NCBI GenBank assembly: GCA_963281255.1
Contig: OY725494.1
Span: 310,001 to 374,000 of the forward strand
Source of the DNA: Aphrocallistes beatrix
Taxonomy: Eukaryota > Porifera > Hexactinellida > Sceptrulophora > Aphrocallistidae
DNA: 64,000 nt
Direction: 5' to 3'
Shown: positions 10,623 to 20,688 of the stretch, one piece after another
How positions within the stretch are numbered: position 1 is the first letter of the stretch
How the letters are laid out: each line of letters opens with the position of its first letter
The notes under the pieces: model-generated
The model's input: only the letters and a program-made list of their open reading frames with translations
Told to the model about the DNA's origin: nothing
Database searches by the model: none
Made by a program: the position numbers and the translations under genes

Positions 10623-11352
10623 AACTACATGGCTGACAACAAAAAATTTCTGATTTTAAAACCAACTAAAAAAGGAGAAAATCTATGGAGATGGAAGAGA
10701 CTTTCTCATTATTCGAAAGTGTTGGCATTTCCAATAAAGAGCAATGCACACAGTTGACAAATTATAATGAATCGATCGATTTTTATTATGAGGCAACATA
10801 ATTTGAAATTTCACATGGCCTACAATATTCAGCTAAACGAGGTTTTATGACAACCTCTTGATACTACCAATATAGCCCTGATTCAAGACTACCATATTTC
10901 TCAAGGGGTTGGTTAGAAAGTATATAATGTGCAGTGTACCATCTCCCTTTTGGATACTTTCTGTATGCAATTATTACTAGACTAATTAATGATTAATATT
11001 TTGATATTTAATTAAACATTTCTGCATATTTCTGCAGATTGAATATTTGCATATATAATCCACGATCAAATATGTTAAATGCTTCAGGGTATTCAATGCC
11101 ATCATAATCGATAGAATGAGTTTTCGAATCACCATTATAAACGTCATTTACTATGGTGTGCCGAAGATCTCGGATGCCAATCAACTTTACTTAACCCGCT
11201 TCTCTCGTCCCAGGTACACCATATGCAAGGCCAGACATGATTCCTAGGCACAAGGAAGCTGCTTTGAGGTCGACTGTAAAAGAGACATGGCATTCTTCTA
11301 AAAAGCGTAAATCTGCTCATCCTTAAGCATAACTGACAAGTTGTGTTTCGTT

Positions 11353-11680
11353 TCAGGTGCACTTTTCATTTTGCAGACAAAGGAAATTATAGACTTTCTC
11401 AATGAGAGCTTCTACATTACAGCATCTCGCGATCCAAGTATCCATGTATTCTGGACTATATTTCTCTAACAAAATACATTCGAAGATATCACCGCACATT
11501 AAATGGCGTTCGTCATAATACTTATCCATTGATGGACAGTGAACTCCAATTTTTCTAACGACTTGTGTTATATTAAAGCTGTTTATTAGACATAGAATGG
11601 TCTGTCGACTCCAATTGTCAATTGTGTAATGGCTTAGTTGAAGCACACAACAAGATTCTCGAAACGTAATGTTTTTATTT
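11353..11680 (-). other. Possible coding exon, function unknown
   Basis: The minus strand is open for over 100 codons to a stop at 11353 and encodes a Cys-rich stretch with DKYYDERHLMCGDIFECILL and WIARCCNVEALIEKVYNFLC. The composition is protein-like and not repetitive. No start codon or splice site is decisive and I recognise no family. It could be the last exon of an unseen gene or a relic. Confidence 0.3.
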
Positions 11681-11689
11681 CTTGAACTA

Positions 11690-12486
11690 CCTCTTAATTT
11701 AGGGAGAACAGTCGGTCAATTAGACAGAATTTCAAAATTTTAAAAATGCTTCATTTTGTGTAAAGAAGTTATTAAATTTTTAAGATTCCGCGTATTCCGA
11801 ATGGTCGGCCAGACAAAGCGATAAGTGGTTTTTGGTCATAACTCTCCAGAAGATCTTTTGAGAAAATACAGTTTGCAGGTATTGCACACTACTTTGGGGT
11901 AGTTCTCTTCGAAGATACCGATTACTTCGAAGAACTAAGTAGTAATTTCGTGTTTTTAAGACTGTTGTTTTTTATTCTTATTTACCAACTTTGAAGCAAC
12001 ACTAACGACATATTTTATCTTTAGCAGATTCGTGTTTACTTATTTTGGGAAGGTTTAGGGAATGAAACAAATTTCTTGTTCAGTTTGTTAGTATGGCTAT
12101 GGTAGAATCGATTTAACACTGAATCCTGAAATTATGTTTATATATTCGTTTAAAGTGTGCAATAAATATAATGTGGCATTTTCTTTTGATATCTTCATTT
12201 AAGCGCATTAATCAGCTTGTTTAAAATACTTGTACAAACAAGAACTCTACCATTTGATTGGTGATGATAATGTGAAATTTAATGAAGTTGTCACATTTTC
12301 AGCAATCCTCTCGGGAATGTCAATTTATTCATAACAAAACTATAATTTGAAATCAATTACAAAAAAAATATTTGCTTTAGTGCAGATTCAGATTCGCCAT
12401 AAAATTCTGAGTCATAAAATCAAAAAAATCTTATTGACCGTATAATATTAATCAAAAATTGGTTTTAGTTACCTATGAGTAGAGGT
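11690..12486. other. No gene seen
   Basis: AT-rich sequence without an ORF of interest, RNA gene or recognisable repeat, apart from a short imperfect inverted repeat around 11890-11940 (TACTTTGGGG / CTTCGAAGA). Confidence 0.4.
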
Positions 12487-12494
12487 CTCGGGCC

Positions 12495-12853
12495 ATAGGC
12501 GCCAAGTGTGGGTACCAGGGGGTGCACCCCCCAGGTTTGGAGCCAGTGGGGGGCCGTGGTGCTGGGCAATGGAGCAGTAGAGGAAGCTGTGGTATGGCAG
12601 GACCCCACACAAACTTATAGGTTACAACTAAACCCCAAATTATGTTAATTAATTCTAAATATATATCCCAATGACAATTTTCTTCCACTTTAGTCCGAGA
12701 TTTTATTTTCCCTAGGTAACAACAATAGCTGTATATCGATAATTGAGCATCTAAGACTTTAAAAATTCCCCAGATCCCCCATTACCGGCGCTCGCTTCGC
12801 TCGCTATTGGCCCCCCCAGGTTTTATTCTAGTCTGCAAAACTTGGCGCCTATG
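12495..12853. mobile_element. MITE, ATAGGCGCCAAG family, copy 1
   Basis: Ends ATAGGCGCCAAGTGTGG / AAAACTTGGCGCCTAT are inverted repeats. The 8-bp direct repeat CTCGGGCC flanks it (12487-12494 and 12855-12862), the duplication length of hAT or P-type elements. Internal runs of G or C (GGGGGTGCACCCCCC) are distinctive. A second copy in opposite orientation is at 49833-50171. Confidence 0.85.
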
Positions 12854-13223
12854 CCTCGGGCCGAGAATTCAGGCCCATTGCGACCTCTACCTGTGAGCTC
12901 AGTCAGTATTTTTACCACCAACGAAGTCAAAAATAAAATGTTCCAGCTGACTTTGAAATATTTTTTGATTACTCGAAATAGTGATAACTCTGATAACAAT
13001 TCAAATAAGAAATTTCCAGAGGGAATTAATCGACTGTCGAATAAGAGTTAATCGACTGTCGAATAAGAGTAAAGCGACTGTCGAATAAGGAATTTTAATA
13101 CCTCAATAATTGACCCTATGAGTACGAAAATTTTATATTCGAACTCGTTGGTCTCTACCCTATTTATGAGATTTGTTCACTTTATGTATCTAATGTAAAC
13201 AAAAGTAAACAAATAATTGATCA

Positions 13224-13600
13224 CAAGCGCGCTTCGCTTGCTTGCGCTGCGCGGCTTGCGGACACTACGTATCCGCAGAGTCGCCCTGTGGGCACCTGGA
13301 GTTACTCAATCTAAACTATTTTTGGGATTTCTTTCCTTTATATATATATTATAAACAAAGGTCAACGAATAATTTTTCATATGGGTCCGAAAATATGATA
13401 TTCGAAATCTACACTCCTGAAAACCCCATGTCAACCGTTGAAAGCTAGTTTCTAACCTATTTTTGTAATTTGTTTACTTTATGTATCCATTGTAAACAAA
13501 AGTAAACAAATAATTTATCATATCGATCTGAAAATATGATATTCGAAATCTGCACCCCTGAAAACCCCATATCAACCGTTGAAAGCTAGTTTCTAGCCTA
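13224..13600 (+). repeat. Dispersed GC-rich-headed repeat, copy 3
   Basis: Head ACAAGCGCGCTTCGCTTGCT, the stem GCGGACACTACGTATCCGC, then two tail units with CCCCATGTCAACCGTTGAAA and AGTAAACAAATAATT. It runs directly into the 17-bp satellite at 13601, which suggests the satellite grew inside the element. Confidence 0.8.
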
Positions 13601-14090
13601 TCGTGAAACGCGACATGTCGTCAACGCGACATGTCGTGAAACGCGACATGTCGTAAAACGCGACATGTCGTGAAACGCGACATGTCGTAAAACGCGACAT
13701 GTCGTGAAACGCGACATGTCGTGAAACGCGACATGTCGTAAACGCGACATGTCGTGAAACGCGACATGTCGTAAAACGCGACATGTCGTGAAACGCGACA
13801 TGTCGTGAAACGCGACATGTCGTAAAACACGACATGTCGTGAAACGCGACATGTCGTAAAACACGACATGTCGCAAAACGCGATATGTCGTGAAACGCGA
13901 CATGTCGTAAAACGCGACATGTCGTGAAACGCGACATGTCGTAAAACGCGACATGTCGCAAAACGCGACATGTCGTGAAACGCGACATGTCGCAAAACGC
14001 GACATGTCGTAAAACGCGACATGTCGTAAAACGCGACATGTCGTAATACGTGACATGTCGCAAAACGCGACATGTCATTAAACACGGCAG
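13601..14090. repeat. 17-bp palindromic satellite (CGACATGTCG)
   Basis: Roughly 28 tandem units of about 17 bp of the form AACGCGACATGTCGTGA or AACGCGACATGTCGTAA. Each unit contains the 10-bp perfect palindrome CGACATGTCG. Units alternate irregularly between TGAAA and TAAAA spacers, with a few shorter units (e.g. near 13621 and 13739) that shift the frame. All three minus-strand frames are open through the array because of unit length and composition, so these are not genes. Confidence 0.95.
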
Positions 14091-14400
14091 GCAAGTCGTA
14101 GAGATACGAAAATTGCCAGGTAGGTGTCAAATGATGAATCTAGGATTAAGTTCGAAAACCTAAGCGAACTTTTCATACTTCTCCAAAAAAAATGGAATAC
14201 AAATTTTCCACTTTTTCTATACAATACTATGTACGGTTTCACTCTCACAATATAAATCATTGTACGACATTATTGTAGGCTGTCATTGTTAGCAATAACT
14301 TATATAGATGTCTCAATTATATTATAGTGTATAACAATAAAAAAGGCTATATGTATATTTTCACACCTTCATATACATATTTTCACACGATTCGACGAAT
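14091..14400. repeat. 3' part of dispersed repeat
   Basis: GTCGTAGAGATACGAAAATTG, AGGTGTCAAATGATGAATCT and TCTCCAAAAAAAATGGAATA are shared with 22730-22860 (same orientation) and 22495-22590 (inverted). The segment therefore belongs to the dispersed family that carries the satellites here. Confidence 0.65.
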
Positions 14401-14410
14401 TTTGAAAATT

Positions 14411-15262
14411 ATGCTAGAGACTAGCTTCCAACGGGGGACATGGGGTTTTTAGGGGTGTAGATTTAGAATATCATAATTTCAGATCAATATGATAAATTAT
14501 TTGTTTACTTTTGTTTACAATATATACATAAAGTAAACAAATTACAAAAATTGGCTAGAGACTAGCTTCCAACGGCTGACATGGGGTTTTTAGGGGTGTA
14601 GATTTCGAATATCATATTTTCAGATCGATATAATGAATTATTTGTTTACTTTTGTTTACAATATATACATAAAGTAAACAAATTACAAAAATAGGCTAGA
14701 GATTAGCTTCCAACGGCTGACATGGGTTTTTTAGGGGTGTAGATTTCGAATATCATATTTTCAGATCGATATAATGAATTATTTGTTTACTTTTGTTTAC
14801 AATGGATACATAAAGTAAACAAATTACAAAAATAGGCTAGATAATAGCTTCCAACGGCTGACATGGGGTTTTTAGGGGTGTAGATTTCGAATATCATATT
14901 TTCAGATCGATATAATGAATTATTTGTTTACTTTTGTTTACAATATATACATAAAGTAAACAAATTACAAAAATAGGCTAGAGATTAGCTTCCAACGGCT
15001 GACATGGGTTTTTTAGGGGTGTAGATTTCGAATATCATATTTTCAGATCGATATAATGAATTATTTGTTTACTTTTGTTTACAATGGATACATAAAGTAA
15101 ACAAATTACAAAAATAGGCTAGATAATAGCTTCCAACGGCTGACATGGGGTTTTTAGGGGTGTAGATTTTGAATATCATATTTTCAGATCGATATGATAA
15201 CTATTTGTTTACTTTTGTTGACAATATATACATAAAGTAAACAAGTTACAAAACTTTGTAAG
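14411..15262. repeat. 141-bp tandem repeat, six units
   Basis: GGCTAGAGAYTAGCTTCCAA recurs at 14553, 14694, 14835, 14976 and 15117, exactly 141 bp apart, with a first unit from about 14411 and decay after 15250. Units alternate in pairs (ATATATACAT versus ATGGATACAT; GAGATTAG versus GATAATAG), so a 282-bp dimer has also been amplified. Each unit contains GTAAACAAA and its inverse TTTGTTTAC. The unit is the tail of the dispersed repeat at 13224 in opposite orientation. Confidence 0.95.
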
Positions 15263-15532
15263 AGACTAGCTTCCAATGGTTTACATTAGTTGTGTAGAAT
15301 TCGAATATTCAATTTCCCTCCTGCAATTCAATTATAGAGCAATATATATATATATGCATAACATTCAATTCTGACTGCAAATAGATTTATTAATATTGCA
15401 AATCAAAGTAAAGAACATTCAGAATATAGGAAAAAAAATTGATTCCACCAGATTACAAAACAAGTAACATTTAATTAAGTTTCATGAATGTAATACTATG
15501 TACTACCAATACTATGCATGTAATACTAGTAC

Positions 15533-15900
15533 AAGCGCGCTTCGCTTGCTTGCGCTGCGCGCCTGGCGGACACTTTGTGTCCGCCGGAGGTGCCCTTTGA
15601 GCGCATGTGGTCACCATTATTTAGTTATATGGGAGATAACACCCCTAAATACGCCTGTCCTACTGTTATAATCGATATCAGACGAAAATTCACTAAATTT
15701 GTCAATTGTAAAAATTTTGATGCGTAATGATGACGTCATAGCAGAGTGATGCATAATCATTTTTTGATGCTAGATGGTTGAACTAATACATGTGCTGCCT
15801 TAATTCATTAACAAAGCACAATAGAGCTTAGGAATGTATTACTAGCATATATAAATATGGTGTCAAGGTACCCATATCCATTGTTAAAAAGTGTTTCTAT
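15533..15900 (+). repeat. Dispersed repeat copy 4 joined to P-like MITE fragment
   Basis: GC-rich head ACAAGCGCGCTTCGCTTGCT (about 15531-15550), then the TGACGTCAT-containing body as at 45811. From about 15770 the sequence switches to GATGGTTGAACTAATACATG and CCCATATCC, the internal part of the P-like MITE at 25279. One element has inserted into or recombined with the other. Confidence 0.7.
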
Positions 15901-16502
15901 GAAAACGTGTTTTGGTCAGTTGTGGTTATATCTTGAAAACCGCGATAGCTAGACATTCGAATATAATTCCATTTGATAGCTAATAGGCTATATCCTATTA
16001 AGTGAGAATATAATTTATTTGTCTAAATTTAATTGTTTACGAGTTATTAGAGAATTTATCATATTGGTCACATTCGGTAATTTGTCGAATATCTCGTAAA
16101 CCATTGAATTTAGACGTCGAAAATATATTATCGCTTAATATGAAATTCACTCGGCGTTAATCTCGATAAAGAGTTAGCTAGCGCTAGGGGGGGCCTGACA
16201 AGACCCTAGCTATGCCCATGGGCGTATCTGCAGTACCTGTGAATATGATATTCAGTGCAATGTGGGACCATTCTGGCAGTTTAAAACGTGTCCCGTATTT
16301 TAGTCAAAACCCGGAATATCCCGCCGCTGTCCCGTCCCGTCCCGGATTTTAGTAACAACCTGAAGATATCCGTTGAGATTTCGTAGCCTCTCTTCTCCCC
16401 ACACTGACCACATCAGTCCATCAATTTCGAAGATTGAGAAGTTCTGAGAAGAAATCCCTATTTCAGGTAGTCTCTAGGTTGGGCAGCTTTAACTGTAAAA
16501 GG

Positions 16503-16862
16503 ACAACCCATAGCCTACTCTACTATATTCATTTATAATGCCTGCATGGTTGATGATTTTTAGTTCATCATGTAAACGTACATGCCAACTTGAGCCAGGA
16601 TAAAAAGCGGGACGTAGCGTTAAATTTCGCGGGACATGGTGGGACACAATAGAAAAGTTTACACATAGAATTAAAAAAAGCGGGTTATAATGGGTGATTT
16701 CATGTAAAAGCGGGACACTCGTGAAAATCAGTACAATAGAAGAGTGAAAAAAAGCGGGAAGTCCCGAAAAAAAATGGACAGTTGGCATGTATGTATCTAT
16801 CTTCGACCGTATCCCTGGTACAAATTCTTCATTCTGATGGCAGGCCTTAGAGTAGGCTTGGT
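16503..16862. mobile_element. P-like MITE ends enclosing a CATGCCAACTTGAGC repeat
   Basis: ATAGCCTACTCTACTATATT near 16509 and GGCCTTAGAGTAGGCTTGG near 16846 resemble inverted P-like MITE ends, with CGTATCCCTGGTAC beside the right one. Inside, 16578-16795 is a copy of another family: CATGCCAACTTGAGCCAGGA at the left, GGACAGTTGGCATGTATG at the right, and several AAGCGGGAC modules. Other copies of that inner family are at 19147, 22994 (partial) and 63620. Confidence 0.6.
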
Positions 16863-16959
16863 CAGACTAATTATCATCAAAGCCCTGGGGTTGTTCTTTT
16901 TGATAATTTCACTACTGTTTTAGATCGAAATTTAGATATTTTTCAAATTAAATTTGACT

Positions 16960-19046
16960 ATGAACTATTACTCGCACATTCTACTCACACTCCTCCTACT
17001 CTCACAATGCATCACAAGAGCAAACAGCGATGCAATGGAGTTGAATACTAACACATTCGATGACGTCATCAATGATAAAAAGCTTGTTTTCATAAACTTC
17101 TACGCGGATTGGTGTCGATTCAGTAACATGTTGAAGCCTATTTTCAACCAAGCGGCAGATGAGATAATCAATGCTAATGAGAATGTACTGTTAGCTCGAG
17201 TCAACTGTGATGCTTCGAAAGAACTAGCACAACGCTTTCACATCACTAAATACCCAACCATAAAGCTATGGAGAAATGGACAAGCAGCAAGGAGAGAATA
17301 TCGAGGCGAGCGTTCAGTGGATGCATTCAAGAATTATATTGAAGATCAACTGAAGGATCCTATACAGTATGTGAGTAGTTTGAATGAGTTGGAAGAACGC
17401 CATGCTGAGAACAAGAAATCTTTTGTTGGTTGGTTATCAAGTTATAATACTTATGAGTCAATTAGATTCCACAGTGGATTCACTAGTAGAGGAATATGCC
17501 CATATATGGGGACATACCTAATTTACTGAATGGAATGGAACGGAACGGAACCATCCCGGTAAATCCGAGTACCTAATTTACGGAACTTGATGTAACGGTT
17601 CCGGAATTTTAAATGCCTATTTTACGGAATATTCCATTCTGGATATTATAAATGCCTAATTTAGGGAATACTCCGTAAATTAGGCATTTATAATACCCGG
17701 AATGGAATATTCCGTAAAATAGGCATTTAAAATTCTGGAACCGTTCCGTCAAGTTCCGTAAGTTAGGTATGTCCCCATATATGGTGACCAGTGGAAATTT
17801 AGAGGATTCTCATGATCAGATAAAAATAAATATGATTTTTTACTGAATCCTTCGATTAGTTTCTAGGAATTTTATAGTCCCTCTTGGTGTTTTAGGAGAC
17901 CTCGACACTCATTCGATAGTCGATCATCGATTTGAAAGATCAAATAACGCATTTTAAAACTAATTTTTCTATTAACGAATTCCAGCTACAAAATATTAAA
18001 GCGTGAAGCTATTGACACCGACCAGTCAGTGTTTAAACTGAATTAGTAGTACTTTATTAGAGAGAATTAATGACATTGAAATCAACACCAAAGGAAAGAG
18101 GCTATTGGTAGCTAAGATTTGTGTAAAATCTTAACTGTCAAAAGCTTCATACTTTTCATTTTTAGTTTACTAAAATGCTCCTTGTCATATATTCAATGCT
18201 ATTATACTTTGCTGTATGTCAAGTGTGACAATCTGTTGCCCTGACCCATCAGTGTCAATAGCCACTTTGAATATTAAAACCAATTTTAATTCTAAAAATG
18301 TATAATTTTTACATTTTTTAGGTTTTTTCGAAGATAACAATTCCCAACAATTCAAAGTTTTCTCTAAAACTGCTCAATCATTACGAGATGAGTGCAAATT
18401 CATTGTCGGCTACAAATCTTCCTTTCACTTCCTACCCATCGCCGCTACCTACCCTCAAGTAGGATTCAGAGAATTGGACTTAGAGCAAGAAGTCTACAAG
18501 TACGGATTTGAGCTAGAGAGTGCTTTTCGAACTTGGATTAAACAGAAGTGTATTCCAATCGTTCGTGAGATAACATTTGATAATGGAGAGGAGATGACGG
18601 AGTTAGGTCTCCCCTTTGTGCTGTTATTCTATGACCCAGAGCACACTGAAGCCATCAAAAGCTTTAAAGAGGTTATCGAGAAAGAACTTCTAGATGAGAA
18701 GGAGAGTGTCAGCTTTCTGACTGCCGATGGTGTAACTTTCGCCCACCCACTCTCTCATTTAGGGAAAAACCGAGCCGATTTACCTCTCATAGCGATAGAT
18801 AGCTTTAGGCATATGTATATTTTCCCGGATTTTAACGAAATTAAAGAACCTGGAAAGTTGAAGCAGTTTTTAACTGACTTTCATTCCGGAAAACTTCACA
18901 ATGAATTCCATCACGGTCCTTCGAAGGAGGAAGCGAAATCGGAGAATTCTGAACAAAAGTTGAGAGACCCAATTCAACCTCCATTGAGTACTTTTGATAA
19001 TCTTAAACCTTCGAAAAAGAGGTATAGTTTTAGGGATGAACTTTGA
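16960..19046 (+). CDS. ERP44: ERp44, endoplasmic reticulum thiol-quality-control protein (two exons)
   Basis: Exons 16960-17428 and 18322-19046; intron GTTGGT...TTTTTTAG; phase 1 joins to give KKSFVGFFED, matching the vertebrate protein across the junction. The product is about 397 residues (human 406). ATG at 16960 opens a signal peptide (about 1-25, LLTLLLLS core), followed by a thioredoxin domain with the ERp44 signature FYADWCRFS (Cys-x-x-Ser), cis-Pro in KYPTIKL and YRGERS. Exon 2 encodes two further thioredoxin-like domains with IVREITFDNGEEMTELGLPF and IAIDSFRHMYIFPDF, then HSGKLHNEFHHGP and the C-terminal retrieval signal RDEL. In animals ERp44 cycles between cis-Golgi and ER and retains Ero1, Prdx4 and unassembled secretory cargo through its single reactive Cys. 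All key elements are present, so the gene looks functional. A 285-bp foldback element sits in the intron. Confidence 0.96.
17500..17784. repeat. Foldback element in ERp44 intron
   Basis: CATATATGGGGACATACCTA (left) is mirrored by TAGGTATGTCCCCATATATG (right). The arms continue through CGGAAC, AATGCC and TATTCCATTC, so nearly the whole 285 bp can form a hairpin. It is related in design to the element at 60834-60987, whose modules are CGGGACGGGA and AAATTAGG. Confidence 0.9.
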
Positions 19047-19146
19047 TTTTTCGCTCTACTACGAGATGATATTAGTAATCAATTTGTTTATGTATTGAAT
19101 AAGCCTTATTGTTTCCATTATTATATGTCTATAATTACTTTGCATA

Positions 19147-19370
19147 CATGCCAACCTGAGCTATGATAAGAGCTGGACTTGGCGTTATCTTTCGCGGGAC
19201 ATGGCAGGACGCAATAGAAAAGTAGTATATACATATAGAATTTAAAAAATTGGACATTGTGGGGAAATTCCATATAAATGGTGGACACTCGTGAAAATTA
19301 ACTCAATAAAAGAGTGAAAAAAAGCGGGACTTCCCGCCAAAATGGGACACTATGTATGCCCTTGAGACAC
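19147..19370. repeat. CATGCCAACCTGAGC repeat family, copy 2
   Basis: Starts CATGCCAACCTGAGCTATGA and contains TTCGCGGGACATGGCAGGAC, GTGGACACTCGTGAAAAT and AAAAAGCGGGACTTCCCG. This is the same order of modules as 16578-16795 and, inverted, 63620-63810. Non-coding; lies just 3' of ERp44. Confidence 0.8.
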
Positions 19371-19502
19371 GAGTTTTGGAAGATAAAAATGAGTCCATGG
19401 GTGGGGGAGGGGGGGTATAAAAGGGGGCATAAATGGGTACATAAACCCACACTCGTTCCGTGTCCTCATTTCTACCCTCCTGATTGAATAATTTTATTAT
19501 TA

Positions 19503-19655
19503 CAGGTGAATCAGCTTAATCGGGACACTTTGGTCCCGGATATTTTGACCCGATTAAGCGGAGTTCCCAATTAACCGATGAAATTTAGTATTAGCTTCTA
19601 TGTATGGGAACCATTCCGTTCCTGGAGACTTGCCCCGATTAAGCGGAGTTGACTG
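19503..19655. mobile_element. Pogo-type MITE (CAGTCGACTCCGCTTAAT family), copy 2
   Basis: Degenerate left end CAGGTGAATCAGCTTAATCG, right end TTAAGCGGAGTTGACTG, flanked by TA on both sides (19501-19502, 19656-19657). It lies 86 bp upstream of the ATG of the selenoprotein gene at 19742, so it may form part of that promoter region. Confidence 0.85.
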
Positions 19656-19741
19656 TACATATATAGTTTATACCAAATATTATTCTTAATATGTATTTAT
19701 ACCTATCTTGCCTATACTAGCTAACTTCGTAACATTCCAAC

Positions 19742-20023
19742 ATGGCTGATGGCTCAAAGATAGATATTTGCGTGCAATACAAGAGTAACTGAGACTACGG
19801 TGGGTACTACCAGACCTTCAAACGCCTGGTAGAAGAGACCTATGACACATCCGGTGTCAGTTTCACTCACCAAATTGTAGGCAAGGATCACCACAACTTT
19901 GAAGTGTTCGTTAATAACAATTTAGTTTTCTCTAAAGTGGCTAAAGGTTCGCTTCCTTTTGATGACAGCAAACTCTCTGAGGATATTGTCATGGAGTTGA
20001 GTAAGATTCTTGCGAAACTATAG
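19742..20023 (+). CDS. Selenoprotein W-like protein with UGA but no CxxU cysteine
   Basis: Reading the in-frame TGA at 19790-19792 as selenocysteine gives a 93-residue protein: ATG at 19742, stop TAG at 20021-20023. It aligns with the two SelW genes at 60283 and 61814 through VQY-x3-U at residues 11-17, the HNFEVFVNNNLVFSK block (the SelW strand-turn-strand) and a C-terminal helix. The family motif is CxxU; here residues 14-17 are KSNU, with Cys absent at 14 and the nearest Cys at 10. SelW-family (Rdx) proteins are small cytosolic thioredoxin-fold oxidoreductases, and the Cys normally pairs with Sec. A functional SECIS is predicted 49 nt after the stop. Frame intactness on both sides of the UGA and SECIS conservation argue against a pseudogene. 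It was missed by ORF calling because of the UGA. Confidence 0.88.
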
Positions 20024-20060
20024 GATTAGTCTTTCATTATTATTTGCATTTTTATATTTT

Positions 20061-20125
20061 CGACTTATTTGTGAAGATAGAAGTAGAAGGCTGTGTCATA
20101 CTTTTAATCTGATTTCTTGAGATCG
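20061..20125 (+). promoter_or_regulatory. SECIS element of the 19742 selenoprotein gene
   Basis: 5' quartet strand TGAA (20072-20075), 11 nt GATAGAAGTAG, unpaired AA (20087-20088), loop, and 3' quartet strand TGAT (20110-20113). Helix II pairs AGAT with ATCT and GAAGTA with TACTTT. The spacing of 11 nt from quartet to AA is the classic value. The block is conserved in the three other SelW-like genes here (TCATACTTT-N-AATCTGATTT). The element directs UGA recoding through SBP2 in animals. Confidence 0.9.
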
Positions 20126-20161
20126 AAAATTAGCTCTTCCTATTTAGACATTTATTAATAT

Positions 20162-20395
20162 TTAGCGACAAGGGTATACCCTTGTCGCGGGTCGGAATGA
20201 CTGGCCACACCCCCTGGCTACTATTTCTGTTTTTGATTCTGTACGAAGTAGTTTTTGTACAATTTCAATTCCTTCCTTTGTGAATATATCCCCGCTCAAA
20301 AGCCTTTCTCCAAATTGAGTCAAATTATTTCCTCCTATCAATACCGGAAAGAAATTCAGAATGAAAAGGAGTAAGAATAAAATTAATTTCGCCAT
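20162..20395 (-). CDS. Small secreted protein, unknown function
   Basis: A 77-codon ORF with ATG at 20395. The first 22 residues are a clear signal peptide (MAKLILFLLLFILNFFPVLI), followed by a mature region of about 55 residues with two Cys (CGQSFRPATRVYPCR end) and an acidic/hydrophobic helix (IEIVQKLLR). It is transcribed divergently from the secreted protein at 20689, with about 290 bp between the ATGs. No family was recognised. It could be a complete small secreted peptide or a first exon; the short length leaves room for chance. Confidence 0.5.
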   Translation of the reverse strand: MAKLILFLLLFILNFFPVLIGGNNLTQFGERLLSGDIFTKEGIEIVQKLLRTESKTEIVARGCGQSFRPATRVYPCR

Positions 20396-20630
20396 GAATA
20401 GTGATATCGTAAATTCGAAAAACTAGACATATCGGAGTCTTTTTTTATTTAAGGAGAGAAGATATTTTTACTACTGCGTGTCGCTTTTGAAGTGCCTATA
20501 TATTCTAAGAAACAATTAATTCCCTTGGATTGCATAATTATTTTGCATTTTAAAATTTAAACCACAAAACGTGAATAAAGGGTTGTGGTTCTGAAATATG
20601 ATCCATATGCATAATATACGTATAAGATAT

Positions 20631-20640
20631 TATAAATAGT
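20631..20640 (+). promoter_or_regulatory. TATA box for the 20689 gene
   Basis: TATAAATAG about 55 bp before the ATG at 20689, a spacing that leaves a short 5' leader. It lies within the divergent promoter region shared with the minus-strand gene at 20395. Confidence 0.5.
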
Positions 20641-20688
20641 TCCCTTGCTCTTACACTACTCAACTAAAAGTAAGATTAGCGATTATTG

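Noticed and set aside
10685-10801. Small plus-strand ORF starting MEMEETFSLFES
   Set aside because: Only 38 codons, no flanking splice sites or homologue recognised; cannot be told from chance.
13242-13448. 68-codon ORF shared with 21402-21608 and 22128
   Set aside because: It lies wholly in the dispersed repeat; similarity follows DNA homology, frames differ among copies and no domain is visible.
13601-14090. CRISPR-like array
   Set aside because: Spacers are not unique; it is a simple 17-bp tandem satellite in a eukaryotic context.
13593-14130. Three long overlapping minus-strand ORFs of TCRVLRHVAF-type repeats
   Set aside because: All three frames are open because of the 17-bp satellite unit; no start or non-repeat domain supports a gene.
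16489-16788. 99-codon minus-strand ORF with hydrophobic start
   Set aside because: Lies entirely within the CATGCCAACTTGAGC repeat and MITE ends.
17429-17529. C-terminal continuation of the ERp44 first ORF past WLSSYN
   Set aside because: It reads through the intron donor into the foldback element; splicing at 17428/18322 restores the family sequence.
19790-19792. TGA as a disabling stop in a decayed SelW gene
   Set aside because: Frame is intact on both sides and a SECIS with canonical spacing follows; the same arrangement recurs in three more genes.
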